From the NCBI GenBank assembly GCA_001972305.1, contig BDDD01001652.1:129531-193530 (forward strand): DNA of 64,000 nucleotides, read 5' to 3'. The position numbers and the translations under genes were made by a program. The notes under the pieces were generated by a model that worked only from the letters and a program-made list of their open reading frames with translations, was not told the DNA's origin and made no database searches. Source of the stretch: Cephalotus follicularis (taxonomy: Eukaryota; Streptophyta; Magnoliopsida; Oxalidales; Cephalotaceae). Below, piece after piece: positions 44,869-56,066 of the stretch (the stretch's first letter is position 1; every line of letters starts with the position of its first letter).

Positions 44869-46107
44869 TTAATCCATACTATCAATATCCATGTCGTCCT
44901 GACTATCGGAATCATATTCCATCACTCCGTCCTCCTCTTCCGTGTCTGAAACATCGTCTTCCCATTCATCTTCCTCGTCATCCGTATTGTCACGGTCTGA
45001 CGTAGGATCTCTTATTCGAACATTTGGAGGCAATACTACCTCCTCCCATTCGCCATCTCCTCTAAGGGAATCTTGACTTTCAGGTCCTAAAGCAGCTACA
45101 AATGAATGTAGTGGATCGGTGGCGACATCTTCTTGCAATGTCATATCCATACCCAAATCATCGCCATCTTCTCCCTCATAATCAGGAAGGGTGTAGGAAT
45201 TTCTGGGTTTCGTTTTTATTACAGACACCCACCCTTTGTACCTACGATCATTGGAAACCCTAGGTGCGTATAACACCTGCACAGCCTGACTAGCTAGCAT
45301 GAACGGCTCGTATGTGGGGAGTTCCTTTTCTGGGTTCAGACGAACAATCCCAAACTCGTCCACTCTGGTACCTCTCTCCGAAGTGTCAACCCAATCACAC
45401 TTGAATAAAACAACGTTGTTGTCTTTTCCATAGAAATCGAGCTCCACGACGTCAACCAAGGCTCCGTAGACGTCACTGCAACTATCATTCCAGTGCTTCC
45501 CTTGATCATTACACCCCAATTTTGAGTTGTTGAGGTCCTCGATGCATTCCGCTCTTAACGATCTGAAGAATTTCCTCAGCCCCTTTGTTGGGAATCCCAT
45601 ACTTGGACTTGACATTCATGAGTCGCGTCATCATAGACAGCTGGTGTGTTTTTCACAGCCATTCCACAACGGTTCGTCGGCATCCTTAAGCAGGTCGTAG
45701 AACTTCTTTGCATTGGGGTTCGGAAGTTCATCGGCCGTCTCGTCATGTTCACCAGTGTCAAAATCAATCCCCCCGACATCCATTACGATATCAACAAAAG
45801 GATTTCTCAGACCCGAGGAGTCTGGCTGCTCTACTGCAGCCCGACGGCGTTCCCTCATTTCCCCATGTTGATCCCACAACGTGTAATGAGGGGTGAAACC
45901 CTTCTTCAACAAATGTAACCGCACTTCAGATCGAGTTCCAAATGCCCTTAACTTGCAACGGCTATAAGGACATTTTATCGTACTATCCCAGACAAAATCT
46001 TGGTTTGGAAATGGATAATTTAAGAAAGCGAGCACACCCCTGTTAAATTCCTCCGTTAGTAACCCCCGGACAACCCGCCTACTCATCCAACTCCTGTCAA
46101 CAGACAT
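44869..46107 (-). pseudogene. Element H gene 1: TNP2 transposase remnant (N-terminal Transpos_assoc and C-terminal DUF4216 parts)
   Basis: The start at 46107 reads MSVDRSWMSRRVVRG, then IKCPYSRCKLRAF and GFTPHYTLWDQHGE: the transposase-associated zinc domain that begins plant TNP2 proteins. After WNGCEKHT (about 45640) a shifted frame gives MTRLMNVKSKYGIP (about 45590-45630). The TNP2 catalytic domain is absent, and the frame 45615-44869 goes straight to VVELDFYGKDNNVVLFKCDW and FMLASQAVQVLY, the DUF4216 region, ending in a long Asp/Glu tail. An internal deletion of at least 1 kb is implied (inference from family length). Confidence 0.82.
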
Positions 46108-46597
46108 TTTTTCTACAAGTAAGGTAGAAGATTGTTAGATTCAAGTATACTTTTCTTGATATGCATTGACTGAAGTGTATCTCACCACCTAACTCTAAAA
46201 GGTATGGCCCTATCCCATTCCCGACTACGTACCTCCACTAAAATCGTTATCCCGCATGCATAGTTCACTCCGAGAAAATTTCGGCAGCATCTCCCCACGG
46301 TTCCTCAAACACACGAATTAAACTAAATTGATCGGTTTAATTATGCATCCGAGGAACATGTTTAATGAGTGTAACCGAAAATTTCTTGAAGCAAACTATG
46401 TACACAAGATAACGATATATCCTACAGTGGACATACGTATGCGAGAACTGTCCGGACTGAACAATTCATGATTCACTCCTATTGAACGAATCATGAACGA
46501 GAATCTAAGGTTTCCCTCGACTTTAATCGTAATAGATAACCGAATTCTATATACAATATATATTAGTAACATAATAACATATATATACTAACATACT
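46108..46597 (-). other. Upstream region of the H transposase gene
   Basis: No gene. It lies between the transposase start and solo LTR I and continues at 49459. It probably holds a 5' exon or promoter. Confidence 0.35.
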
Positions 46598-47314
46598 TGT
46601 AACACCCCCGAACGGTGGGAGTCCTTACCGGTTCATAGTCCGAAACTAAACATAACCTATCATGAAATATAACTCAATTTTATTCCTTTTATCATATTAT
46701 TAACTTATCTTTTATTCAAAATGCGTGATAGTCTGAACAAAATGTTAACGATCTAAATCATATTCATAACTGAAATTGAAATCGTAGTCTGAATAACTTA
46801 AACATAAACTAAGAACATCATAATCCAAAGTTGTGAATAAAAAAGTCCTAACATCGTTCAAAGGCAGATCCTAATATAACCAAATGGTAATAAAATATAA
46901 ACGGATCATCTCCTAAGCGATCCTCAGACATTGGTGACATCACTCTCATCACACGTTTCCCAATTGCTGTCCCAGAATACCTGCCGCATGGAAAACAAAA
47001 ACGCGGCTGAGCAAACCTCAGTACGGATAGAGAATCATAAAACATAAAACGATGCTTTAAAGGATAGAAAATACTTGAATCTTTAAATATCATATACCTT
47101 ATGCATAAAATAATTTAACATTATTTTCAAAAGCGAAGGTAAGTAGTCATACAATCAATTCAAAATGAATATCCAATTTTCAAAGCGTTATTCAATTTCA
47201 AAACATAATCCAAGTTCAAAATCCCAAAACATATTCAAAACGAAAAACAAACAGAGACTTATCCGATTCCATAATCTCATCTCAGAGATTCAAAGTGCAT
47301 ACACATATGCGTAA

Positions 47315-47567
47315 TTGCAAGGGGTTTGCAAGGCCCACATGCCAAACGGAAGGACGTGTACGGCACTACACAATCAATCCCCAGAATTCATATCATATCA
47401 CATATCATATAACTAGAGTCGACCCATACGCCTCTATCACACATATCAGATCCATAAGTCCACCTCATGGGACTTATTCATAACATAGAGAGACGCCGTA
47501 GTCAAATCACACTGCTACGAAAGTGTCATGTGCCAGGCCTACGACATGCCTATGGTACCTCCATAGG
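47315..47567 (-). repeat. Hairpin run in LTR I
   Basis: Perfect stems: TTGCAA/TTGCAA with 5-base loop (47315-47331), ATAAGTCC/GGACTTAT with 8-base loop (47454-47477), CCTATGG/CCATAGG with 5-base loop (47549-47567). Confidence 0.75.
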
Positions 47568-48249
47568 TAGGAAATATCTTTGTGTATATCCTTATTTCAA
47601 AAACATTGCTTTATTTCTAAAAACAATTTAAAAACGTAAACACATTTTCTAAACATTTTCTGGACATAGCAAAATCATTACATAGCATCAACTCATTTAT
47701 TTTCCACTGCAAAGAGATGATCGTATCATATTTCTTAACATGTCATAACATTAAATTCGCAAAATGTCAACTGACTTTTATTTTCAAAATCGTATCGAAT
47801 CATAAAACATAGCCAAGTTCATAAAACAGAAGGAATCACATTTGAATTCATTTCGGTAAACCCGTAGGAAGAGACCAAGAACGAAGAATCGGTACGTTAT
47901 CCATAAAGTAAAACTATCTTTTTACTATAAAAAAAAAGTAGGAGGGTATCAAGGAACGAAACATCCGTACTTTAATCATAAAAAGTGAAACGGAATAGTT
48001 CCAATAAAATCAGATAGCCAAAGAGCAGAAAATCCGTACCTTAAGCGATCACAACAAAGATAGACGAATTGATCAACAATTTTAAAAGTCCCTCGAAGCA
48101 CAAAAATCTAAAAGATACAATATCATCCATATAAGTTTCAAAAACCACTTCCAAACATTAAACAACAATTTAACAGTGTCTAAAACATATCCCAAATCAT
48201 TAGAAAACCAAACGGATAACAAAACTTGAAACCATAAAATTTACTGGAC

Positions 48250-48480
48250 AAAACCAGCCGACTGTATCAAAATCCAGTCGACTGTTTGGGGCATGGCAGT
48301 CGACTGTATCACATGGCCAGCCGACTACACAAACAAAGCTGCAGCCAGTCGACTGTGACAAGGGTCCAGTCGACTGTGCAAGGCAAAACAACCGACTGTT
48401 TTACAAGGCAGTCGACTACTCAAAGCGAAACAACCGACTGTTTAAATGGACAGCCGACTGTTCTGCTCGACAGAACAGCA
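48250..48480 (-). repeat. AGTCGACTG/AGCCGACTG array in LTR I
   Basis: About eleven copies, four or five of them the perfect palindrome CAGTCGACTG, spaced about 18-25 bases. Same core as in LTRs A and N although the LTRs otherwise differ. Confidence 0.8.
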
Positions 48481-49458
48481 AAACACAGCAGTTTCAATGT
48501 AATTTTTCTGTCAAACTCCAATGTTATAATACCAGAAGATTACCAACACTTAAACAAGACTTATGTGACATAACAGTTGCATTTAAACACCGAGAATCAT
48601 GCAATTGTGATCATACTTGTAGAGACAATTTTCCAATTCATTGTATACTTAATTCCATTACCAAATTTCTGTCAAACACCAATTATTATATTCAGAACCT
48701 GTTTTCTATCATTACAAGACATTTCATGACTTTCTAACAATCTCAGAAATATTAACAAAACATACATGGCAGGGATTAAAAACAAAACACACTAGCAGCC
48801 TATATGAACATGCACTGGATACTATAAACGAAAACTCACTGCTAAACCATATCAATAGAGGAAAACAAACCCGATTTCGTGAAACAAAGAGGAACAAAAT
48901 AGATTCCAAGCTTTGCAGATTCGGCTACCAGGCTCAAGAAAATAATGGAGGCATATATAAAGAGCAATTGTGTATATAAACAGAAAATATAAAGCCATAT
49001 TCGACTAGATAAAGGAAGAAGAATCCAAAACTGATAGGATAAGGAAAAAGACAGAAATTTCCGGGATTGCTAGGGAGAAAGAAAAGGAAAGAATCGGTTT
49101 GGGAGGGAAGAAAGAAGAAAACGTGCAGGAGAGAGAGAGAGAAAATAAGAAATAAAAATAGTTTTGCCAAAATACAATATTTGTTTCCTAATAAAACCCT
49201 TTTTACCTTGTTTATATTAAAACTAATTTTAATCAATTTAAAATACCAAACAACAATTATTACTTATCTATAATTACATTTTATCAATTATCCAAAAGGC
49301 AACATAATTGGTATTATAAAGCCCAAAGCATAAAAGCCCAAAAAAATAATATCATATAGCCCATAAATTAAAATAGACCAACATAATATAACAAAGCGAA
49401 ATAAAATCAAATAAAAATCCGAAAATAAGCACACGAACAAACGGGGTATTACAATACT

Positions 49459-49543
49459 ACTACACAAAAATAGTAATAGTATATATAAACTAAATTATAT
49501 ATATTAACATACTACTAATACACACATACTATATACTATATAT

Positions 49544-49579
<36 letters not shown>

Positions 49580-50069
49580 CTAAATTATCCAAACAATAAA
49601 CACCACACACAAGCAAGTAGTAAGTAGGAAATTGCACACAGCAATCGCACAATAAAACACACAGAAATATGCTGGTAGGCACTCGGATATGGAGCAACCT
49701 ACCTGGAAGGTGGTTGGAAACTATATCACTAATTATTTTTTACTTAATATATATACATCACAGTAATATATATATATTAAATCTGAAAATATATTTATAT
49801 TACCAATTTATTACTAATTAATATATATAAATCACAGTAATATATATAAAACAAAAAAATGGAATTTAGAACTGGAAATCGGTACCTGGATTTGATGATT
49901 GGAGGTTGGATCTAGAGCTTGGAGAACTACTGAATTGGTGCGATTGTGCTTGGAAAGCAAGGAGAGAAAGGGAGCGGCGACAGGGAGAGAGAGGGAGAGC
50001 AGGAGCAGCGGCGGGAGGGAGGAAAGGGAGAAAAGAAAGAGAGAAAAAAAAGGAGATGTCAGCAATTTA
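49459..50069 (-). other. Element H right-hand non-coding region
   Basis: AT-rich, with a (TA)n tract at about 49545-49578 and a GA-rich stretch (49955-50050). It contains the module ATGCTGGTAGGCAC...ATGGAGCAACCTACC (49669-49705) that recurs in LTR J. No ORF. Probably the promoter side of the minus-strand transposase gene (inference). Confidence 0.45.
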
Positions 50070-50226
50070 GGGCGAGGGCAATTAATGCCCTCGCCATGGC
50101 GGCGAGGGTAACATTACCCTCGCCATTCTCTTTTTAAATAAAAAAATTGCTCAACGACGAGAGGATCACGTGCCCTCGTCGTGCCCTCGCCATTTGCCCT
50201 CGCCATTGACCTTTTTTTTTGTAGTG
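50070..50226. repeat. Right subterminal repeats and TIR of element H
   Basis: GGCGAGG/CCTCGCC motifs at high density, then poly-T and GTAGTG. Mirrors the left end. Confidence 0.85.
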
Positions 50227-51510
50227 AGTGGTTCTTTGATAATGAGAACAAGTAATAAGTGAAAGTGTTTTTATGCCATTGAGCTAAAAGTGTTTTATCG
50301 TATTCTCTACCAAGAGTACTTATTGTTATATTACATTATATATGTAATATCTGTATTGAACTGTACTGTTGTGAATTGATTGATTGAAATGGGAATTACA
50401 CATTAGTTACTAAACACTGAGTGGAAGTAACTAGGAATTTCGCATGAGTGAGCTGCTGAACACTTAGTGGAAGTGGCTAGGGTTTCCTGTACAAAGGTTA
50501 CTAAAAACGCAGAGCAGAAGTAATCGGGCTACTAAACACAGAGTGGAAGTAGCTAGGGACTTCTACATTCTGCGGTTACTAAACGCAGAGCGGAAGTAAC
50601 CAGGTTACTAAACACATAGTGGAAGTAACCGGGTGCTAAACATAGAGTGGAAGCATCCCTGAACTTGATTAAGTGTATTGTTCGTCCTTGTGACATGAGT
50701 GATTGATTGTTGTGGCAATTACTAAACGCAGAGCGGAAGTAACCGAGTTGCTAAACACAGAGTGGAAGTGACCGGGTGCTAAACACAGAGTGGAAGCATC
50801 CCCATATAGAGTGTTGTCCTTTGAGACATGATTGATTGACTGAGTGATTGTTATCCTATGTGACATGACCGATCGACTGATTGATTGATTGACTATTGTC
50901 ATTTGTGACGTGATTGAATGACTGTTGTCTTGGTGACATGATTGATTGAATGACTATTGTCCTATGGGACATGATTGACTGGACTGGATTGGTTGTCCTT
51001 GAGACAGGACCGAGTGATTACATGGTTGTAGCCACTTGGCATGGTTGCTTACCTATTGGCTGATACACACACACACACACACATATATATTGTGATATAT
51101 TGCATCACGAATGCATTCATCACATGGCGTTTATTATGGTTGATCCCAAGTGAATTTATATTTTCTCTACTTAGCTTATGGTTTGTCTAACCCCTTACAA
51201 TTTTAGATTGAAGTGAAGGATCGCACGAGCTGTTGGAGCAGTACTTGGAGAGCTTCTATTTGGCTAAGGTTGTTTTAAGTGTATCGCATTATATAATCAT
51301 GCTCCGTTGTGTTGTATTTACATTTCTGATATGTAAAATATAACAAGTATTGTAATGAGTTATGCATGTAGTATGAGCTGCATGTGAATACTTTTAAATG
51401 ATCCAGTATATTAATGCTTCCGCAAAGGTTTTAAATTTTTGACTTTTTGGTAAATAATGGATTAAACTGATAATCATATATATGTTGTTAATGGAAAACG
51501 GGGTGTGACA
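50227..51510 (+). repeat. Element G 3' LTR, part 2, with hairpin array
   Basis: It continues the LTR after H (matching about 37741-39048). The hairpin array lies at 50404-50800 and keeps units that the 5' LTR has lost, for example an intact GGTTACT/AGTAACC with CGC/GCG at about 50574-50601. The ATATA duplication follows at 51511. Confidence 0.9.
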
Positions 51511-51515
51511 ATATA

Positions 51516-52045
51516 GCACTCAGTGATTGAAATCCTTGAAACAGTAGTATTTGTATAAAACACTTTGGTAGATATAATATATCTATAACAGTGAATAATT
51601 TTCAGTAATATGCAATTTGCACAATAGTACAATCACTATCAAAGCAGTAAGGATGCATAACAGTTCACAATGTGGAAGCCAGTGTATTAGCATGAAACTC
51701 AACTATAAACAGGAGAGAAATCTTTACTATCTCAGTATGGCATCAACGTGTATCTTAGGCGTCAACGTTATCCTTTGGCGTCGACGCATTAAGGTAAGAA
51801 CCTTAAGCGCCGACGTCTTCTTTGTAGTTGCGCTGACATTTCTATTAGGCGTCGACGTTCAACATTGGCGTCGATATTCCACATTGGTGTCGACGCGTTA
51901 AGGTAAGAACCTTAAGCGTCAACGTTTTCCTCTTAAGCACCAATGCCTTTTCAGGATAATAACTTTAAGCGTCAACGTGTTCACCGTTGGCGTCGACGTC
52001 TTTCTTGGTTTGTGCGTCGTTCTCAACATAACAGTATACACAGTA
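51516..52045 (-). repeat. Element M LTR, segment 3
   Basis: It continues segment 2 across G (TAGCACTCAGT aligns with the reverse complement of LTR G around 37640) and includes GGCGTCGACG repeats at 51740-52015. It ends at 52045, where the clean terminus of LTR J begins. Confidence 0.75.
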
Positions 52046-52604
52046 TGTCACGTCCCGAACTGTGGGATGGGCCCCACGACTCGACATGTGGCAATTCGTA
52101 AAATCATCATCATCATCAATCATAAAAAAATTTAAAACTTAAATAAATTATAAACATAGTCCTTTATTCAATGTGTGGATATACATACCCAGTTCAATAC
52201 AATTAAAATACACTGCTACAACCAGCAGATAAAATAAAATAAATACATAATTTATTCTTCGAGAATCCAACCATAAAGCGTACTGCAGAGGAGAAGGATC
52301 TTACTTCTCTCTTTATCCTTAACACTGCTGCAATGTGCCACCACCACTTGTTCCTGTACCTTGCCCATTCAAAGGAATGGGTCAGCAACCCTGGGGGTTG
52401 TGTAGGTTACCATATATACGGGCATATACCAGAGGAACAACCAAACAGAGGAGTAAAATAATAATTTATGCACATCACGAAGGCAGACCACAATCCATAT
52501 AATAACATCATCATACTTTGTCCTTGGACTACTCTACTCAAATCATACATATCAATCACTTTACAGAGGAGTCTAGTCCGGTCATCCTATGGTCTGGTCA
52601 GTGT

Positions 52605-52850
52605 ACAAGGTTCGCCTTTAGGCTCACCAGCCCGCGGTATTCTCCTCCAGGTTCACATGCTGAGCGGAATTCGCCATTTGCTCACCTGTTCTGTGGTTCA
52701 CCCTTTGGATCACCAACTTTGGCGGAATTCACCCTTAGATTCACCATTGGCGGGTTCGTCCGAGATCACCAACCTCGCGAAGTTCACCCCTTAGGCTCAC
52801 CTGCTCGGCGGAATTCTCCCCTATTGGGCTCACCAGCCTGGGACAATCTA
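52605..52850 (-). repeat. About 30-base tandem repeat in LTR J
   Basis: Seven to eight degenerate units of the form GGCGGAATTCACCCTTAGGCTCACCA (written in two runs: GGCGGAATTC, ACCCTTAGGCTCACC). It lies near the 3' end of the LTR, where G and F have their hairpin arrays. Confidence 0.72.
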
Positions 52851-52862
52851 TCTAAGTCTTTT

Positions 52863-53667
52863 TGTCACACCCCGCTTGCATTAACAACATACAACATGGC
52901 AATTTAACAGGTATCCAGCTTATACAGAGAACGATAAAATTTAAAACTTTTAAACAGACATCATCTTGCGGAAGCATTTATAATATAAGCTGAAAACAGA
53001 CAGAACCATGCGTCCCATACCGCATGATTCCCACAACATCCACGGTAAAACATAGCTAAAAAGCCCACAAGCGGAGCATGATCCAAATGTTGATACAACA
53101 ATAACAGCAAAACATTAGTACATAACCAAGGTACAACATGTTCGCTACACTGCTTTACAAAAATACTTAAAGCATAAAACTCCGTCACATCGCTGCCCGA
53201 TACGGCCATGCCCGGCGATATCCAAAAACGCAGCATCAATCTGCAACAGTAGGGGGGTTAGCCTTTGTCCTCACTCGGCCAAAGTCATAAAAACAACACA
53301 ATATCAATAAAACCAAGCATGAATGCAATGGATGCAGTACATACTATATCTCGATGCATATATATAAATATAGATATGCATATGCCAAAAACACGATGTC
53401 ACGATATCACCGAAATCACGGTGTCACAATATCACAATATCATAATGCACGGTCTCAATCAAGTCCAAAGGACTACACAATACTCGGTTCACGGTTCACG
53501 GTACACGGTAGGTACGAAGAGCGTCGCCAACTCCTGGCCCCGACGTCGTACATCCCAACATCGGCCCCGACTCCGGACGGCACGAAGCAGGTCACAATAC
53601 AGTAAGTCACCCAGCCAACTCCTGGCCCCTGAGTCGACCAGACCACTAGTCATCGCTGGCATCTCGT
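52863..53667 (-). repeat. Element N 3' LTR fragment
   Basis: About 98 percent identical by eye to 56067-56871. It ends at TGGCATCTC (about 53668), where RT sequence starts. Confidence 0.9.
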
Positions 53668-55958
53668 ATGTCATCTATAAACACCACCACAAACTGGTCC
53701 AGATACGGTCAGAACACGTCGTTCATCAGGGACATGAACGCTGCTGGTGCGTTGGTGACACCAAAAGGCATAACCAAGAATTCATAGTGACCATACCTCG
53801 TTCGGAAAGCAGTCTTCTCTACATCTCCTTCCTTCAACCTCAGCTGGTGATAACCCGACTTCAGATCGAGTTTGGAAAACACACTCGACCCTTGCAACTG
53901 GTCAAATAGATCCTCGATGTGTGGAAGAGGATATTTGTTCTTGATAGTCACCTTGTTCAACATCCTGTAGTCGATGCAAAGCCTCATCGACCCATCCTTT
54001 TTCTTCATAAAAAGTACTGGCGCACCCCAAGGAGAAACACTGGGTCGCACAAAACCCTTATCGATCAAGTCTTGCAACTGCAACTTCAACTCTCGCAACT
54101 CCGCAGGAGCCATACGGTAAGGCGCCTTAGAAACAGGAGCCGTACCCGGTACCAGATCGATTACAAACTCCATACTCCTCCTCGGCGGTAAGGACACTAG
54201 ATCTGGAGGGAACACATCCGGAAACTCACTTACAACAGGAACTTCCTCCAGACTTTTGCCTATCTCCTTCCTCTTGTCAACCACGTGCGCAAGGAACCCT
54301 TCGCACCCTTTTTCCAGATACCTTGATACACGAATAAAGGATATAATTGCCATCGAGAAGCCTCTGTCTCCCTGGAACTGAAAAGTAGTCCCATCAGGCA
54401 AGCAAAGATCCACCACCTTGTTGTAACAGTCCAGCTGTGCACGGTAGGCTGACAACCAGTCCATACCCAAGATAACATCAAAGTCATAAAGGGGTAGCAC
54501 GATCAAGTCTGCACTCAACAAAACACTTGCAACAGAAGGCTCACAACCTCGGTACACCGAGTCTGCACACATAGAACCTCCAGAAGGTGTGCTCACATCA
54601 AGAATAAAAGGCATACAAACAGGAGACGCATCCAAACATGATGCAAAACGGGAAGCAATGAAAGAATGTGACGCTCCTGAATCCATCAAAGCTCTAGCAG
54701 AGAAACCATAAACATACACAGTACCTCCCACAACAGAAGTAGACTCTGGAACCTCTGTCTGAGTGAGAACGAAAACTCTACCTTTCACTATGGCCTTGCC
54801 GGTATCTCTCCGCTGTGACGGTCCTGCTGCGGAAGCACTACCACTAGCTGGCCCAGTAGGTGCCGTCGCTGCTCCTCTCGGGCAATCCCTCACGGAATGC
54901 CCCGCTGTGCCACACCTCAGACACAACCCTTTCTTCAGCCAACAATCCTTCTGCTGATGACCTGCACGACCAGAGTGGTAACAAACCCCAGTCCTAGCAT
55001 CACTCCCCTGGCTAGGAGCACCCTGTGAAGCTGTCTGCTGAGTTCTGTTCCTCGGGGACTTCGTCGGGGAACCACTGCCCTGCCACTTTGATGATGCTAG
55101 TCTAGACTGACTCTGTGTCTGCCTGCTCTGCTGTGCTCGGGCCCTCTCAGCCCTGTCTTCATTCAACACACTTTCCAACAGCCTTACTTTCTGGGTAACT
55201 TCCACAAAGGTACCAAGCACCATCACTCTGATTCGTGACCGAAGATCAGGCCGTAAGCCCCTCAAGAACCTCCGGACCTTCTTCTCCTCATCTGCCACCA
55301 AGTAGGCTGAATGTCTGGCAAGCTCAACAAACCTGGCCTGGTACTCGGCCACAGTCATCTCTCCCTGACGTAGCTCCAGGAACTCCGTCTCTCTCCGCTC
55401 ACGCTCAATGCGTGGCACATAGGCTGCCAGAAACTCCTCCTGGAACCCCTCCCAGGTGCCTACAACTCCAGTATCCTCCCACTTAGCACTGACCATCTCC
55501 CACCAGTGAGTGGCCTCTCCCCATAAATGGTACATGGCAAACCTCAATTTCTGCCTGTCAGAACACTCCATTACCTCGAAAATCTTCTCAAGGTCCTGAA
55601 GCCATCTCTCAGCGGCGGTAGCATCCAACTCTCCCCTGAAGCTGGGCGGGTTCTGCCTCATAAACTTCTCTAGGTTTCTGCCAAACCTGCTGCCATCATC
55701 ATGAGCACCCTGAGCTGGAGCCATCGGCTGAGCCTGAACATATAACCTCCGCATCTCCTCCATATTGGCTGCATTAGCGGCGATCTGTTGCTGATTGGCA
55801 GCTATCTGCTGCTGGATATAGTCGACGATGCGGTCCATGGGGTCTTTCACATTCGGCACTGCCTCCGGTGGAGCATTATGATCTCCTCCAACATTTACGT
55901 CCTCTGGGACATCCTCATTCCCGGGTCTACGCCTTCCGCGCCTCCTACGACCGTCCAT
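53668..55958 (-). pseudogene. gag-pol: Element N gag-protease-RT (749 codons open, then TGA; truncated)
   Basis: Start ATG 55958 ([16 protein letters not shown]). In order: capsid [18 protein letters not shown] (about residues 98-115); zinc knuckles [14 protein letters not shown] (first motif with its second Cys changed to Ser) and [14 protein letters not shown]; protease MDSGASHSF (about residue 430); [24 protein letters not shown] and [12 protein letters not shown]. The frame ends at TGA 53709-53711 after MNDVF, where Arg is expected. In-frame sequence continues to FIDDI before the deletion junction at 53668. Gag and pol are in one frame, as in this group. Confidence 0.9.
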
Positions 55959-56050
55959 AGGTTCCTATAAGAAAGATGTCATTAGTCCTCTCAAGGAAAC
56001 ATGTTAATTGCCAAGGATAATATCCAAACTAAGCATATAAATGGATATAT

Positions 56051-56062
56051 GCTCTGATACCA
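56051..56062 (-). other. Element N primer binding site
   Basis: Minus strand TGGTATCAGAGC, four bases from the LTR at 56067. Initiator Met-tRNA type. Confidence 0.9.
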
Positions 56063-56066
56063 CTGC

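Larger units (their letters stand above)
46598..49453 (-). mobile_element. Element I: solo LTR (2.86 kb) nested in CACTA element H
   Basis: It starts TGTAACACCCCCG and ends GGGGTATTACA, with a perfect ATACT duplication at 46593-46597 and 49454-49458. There is no internal region. Orientation is taken as minus because the GCTCAGCCG-type block, near the 3' end of related LTRs, lies near its left side. It holds AGTCGACTG repeats (48250-48480) and strong hairpins (47315-47567). Confidence 0.88.
42433..50226 (-). mobile_element. Element H: CACTA (En/Spm-type) DNA transposon, internally deleted
   Basis: Terminal inverted repeats CACTACAAAAAAA (42433) and the complement ending TTTGTAGTG (50226) are flanked by a 3-bp duplication AGT (42430-42432, 50227-50229), diagnostic of CACTA elements. 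Subterminal GCGAGGG repeats fill both ends. Two transposase-related genes lie on the minus strand. The TNP2 catalytic core is missing, so H is non-autonomous. Solo LTR I is nested at 46598-49453. Confidence 0.93.
35944..51510 (+). mobile_element. Element G: gag-only LTR retrotransposon, host of CACTA element H
   Basis: 5' LTR 35944-39048, PBS 39052-39063, gag 39156-40360, short tail with polypurine tract to 40607, 3' LTR 40608-42432 plus 50227-51510. The internal region is 1.56 kb and lacks protease, RT and integrase. LTR ends read TGTAACGCCC...GTGTGACA. The first 165 bases of the two LTRs differ at about 11 positions. Group: Tekay/Del-like by LTR ends, gag and 3' tail (inference). Confidence 0.9.

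Noticed and set aside
44743..44949. Small plus-strand ORFs opposite the H transposase genes
   Set aside because: They are antisense shadows of coding or intron sequence with no independent support.
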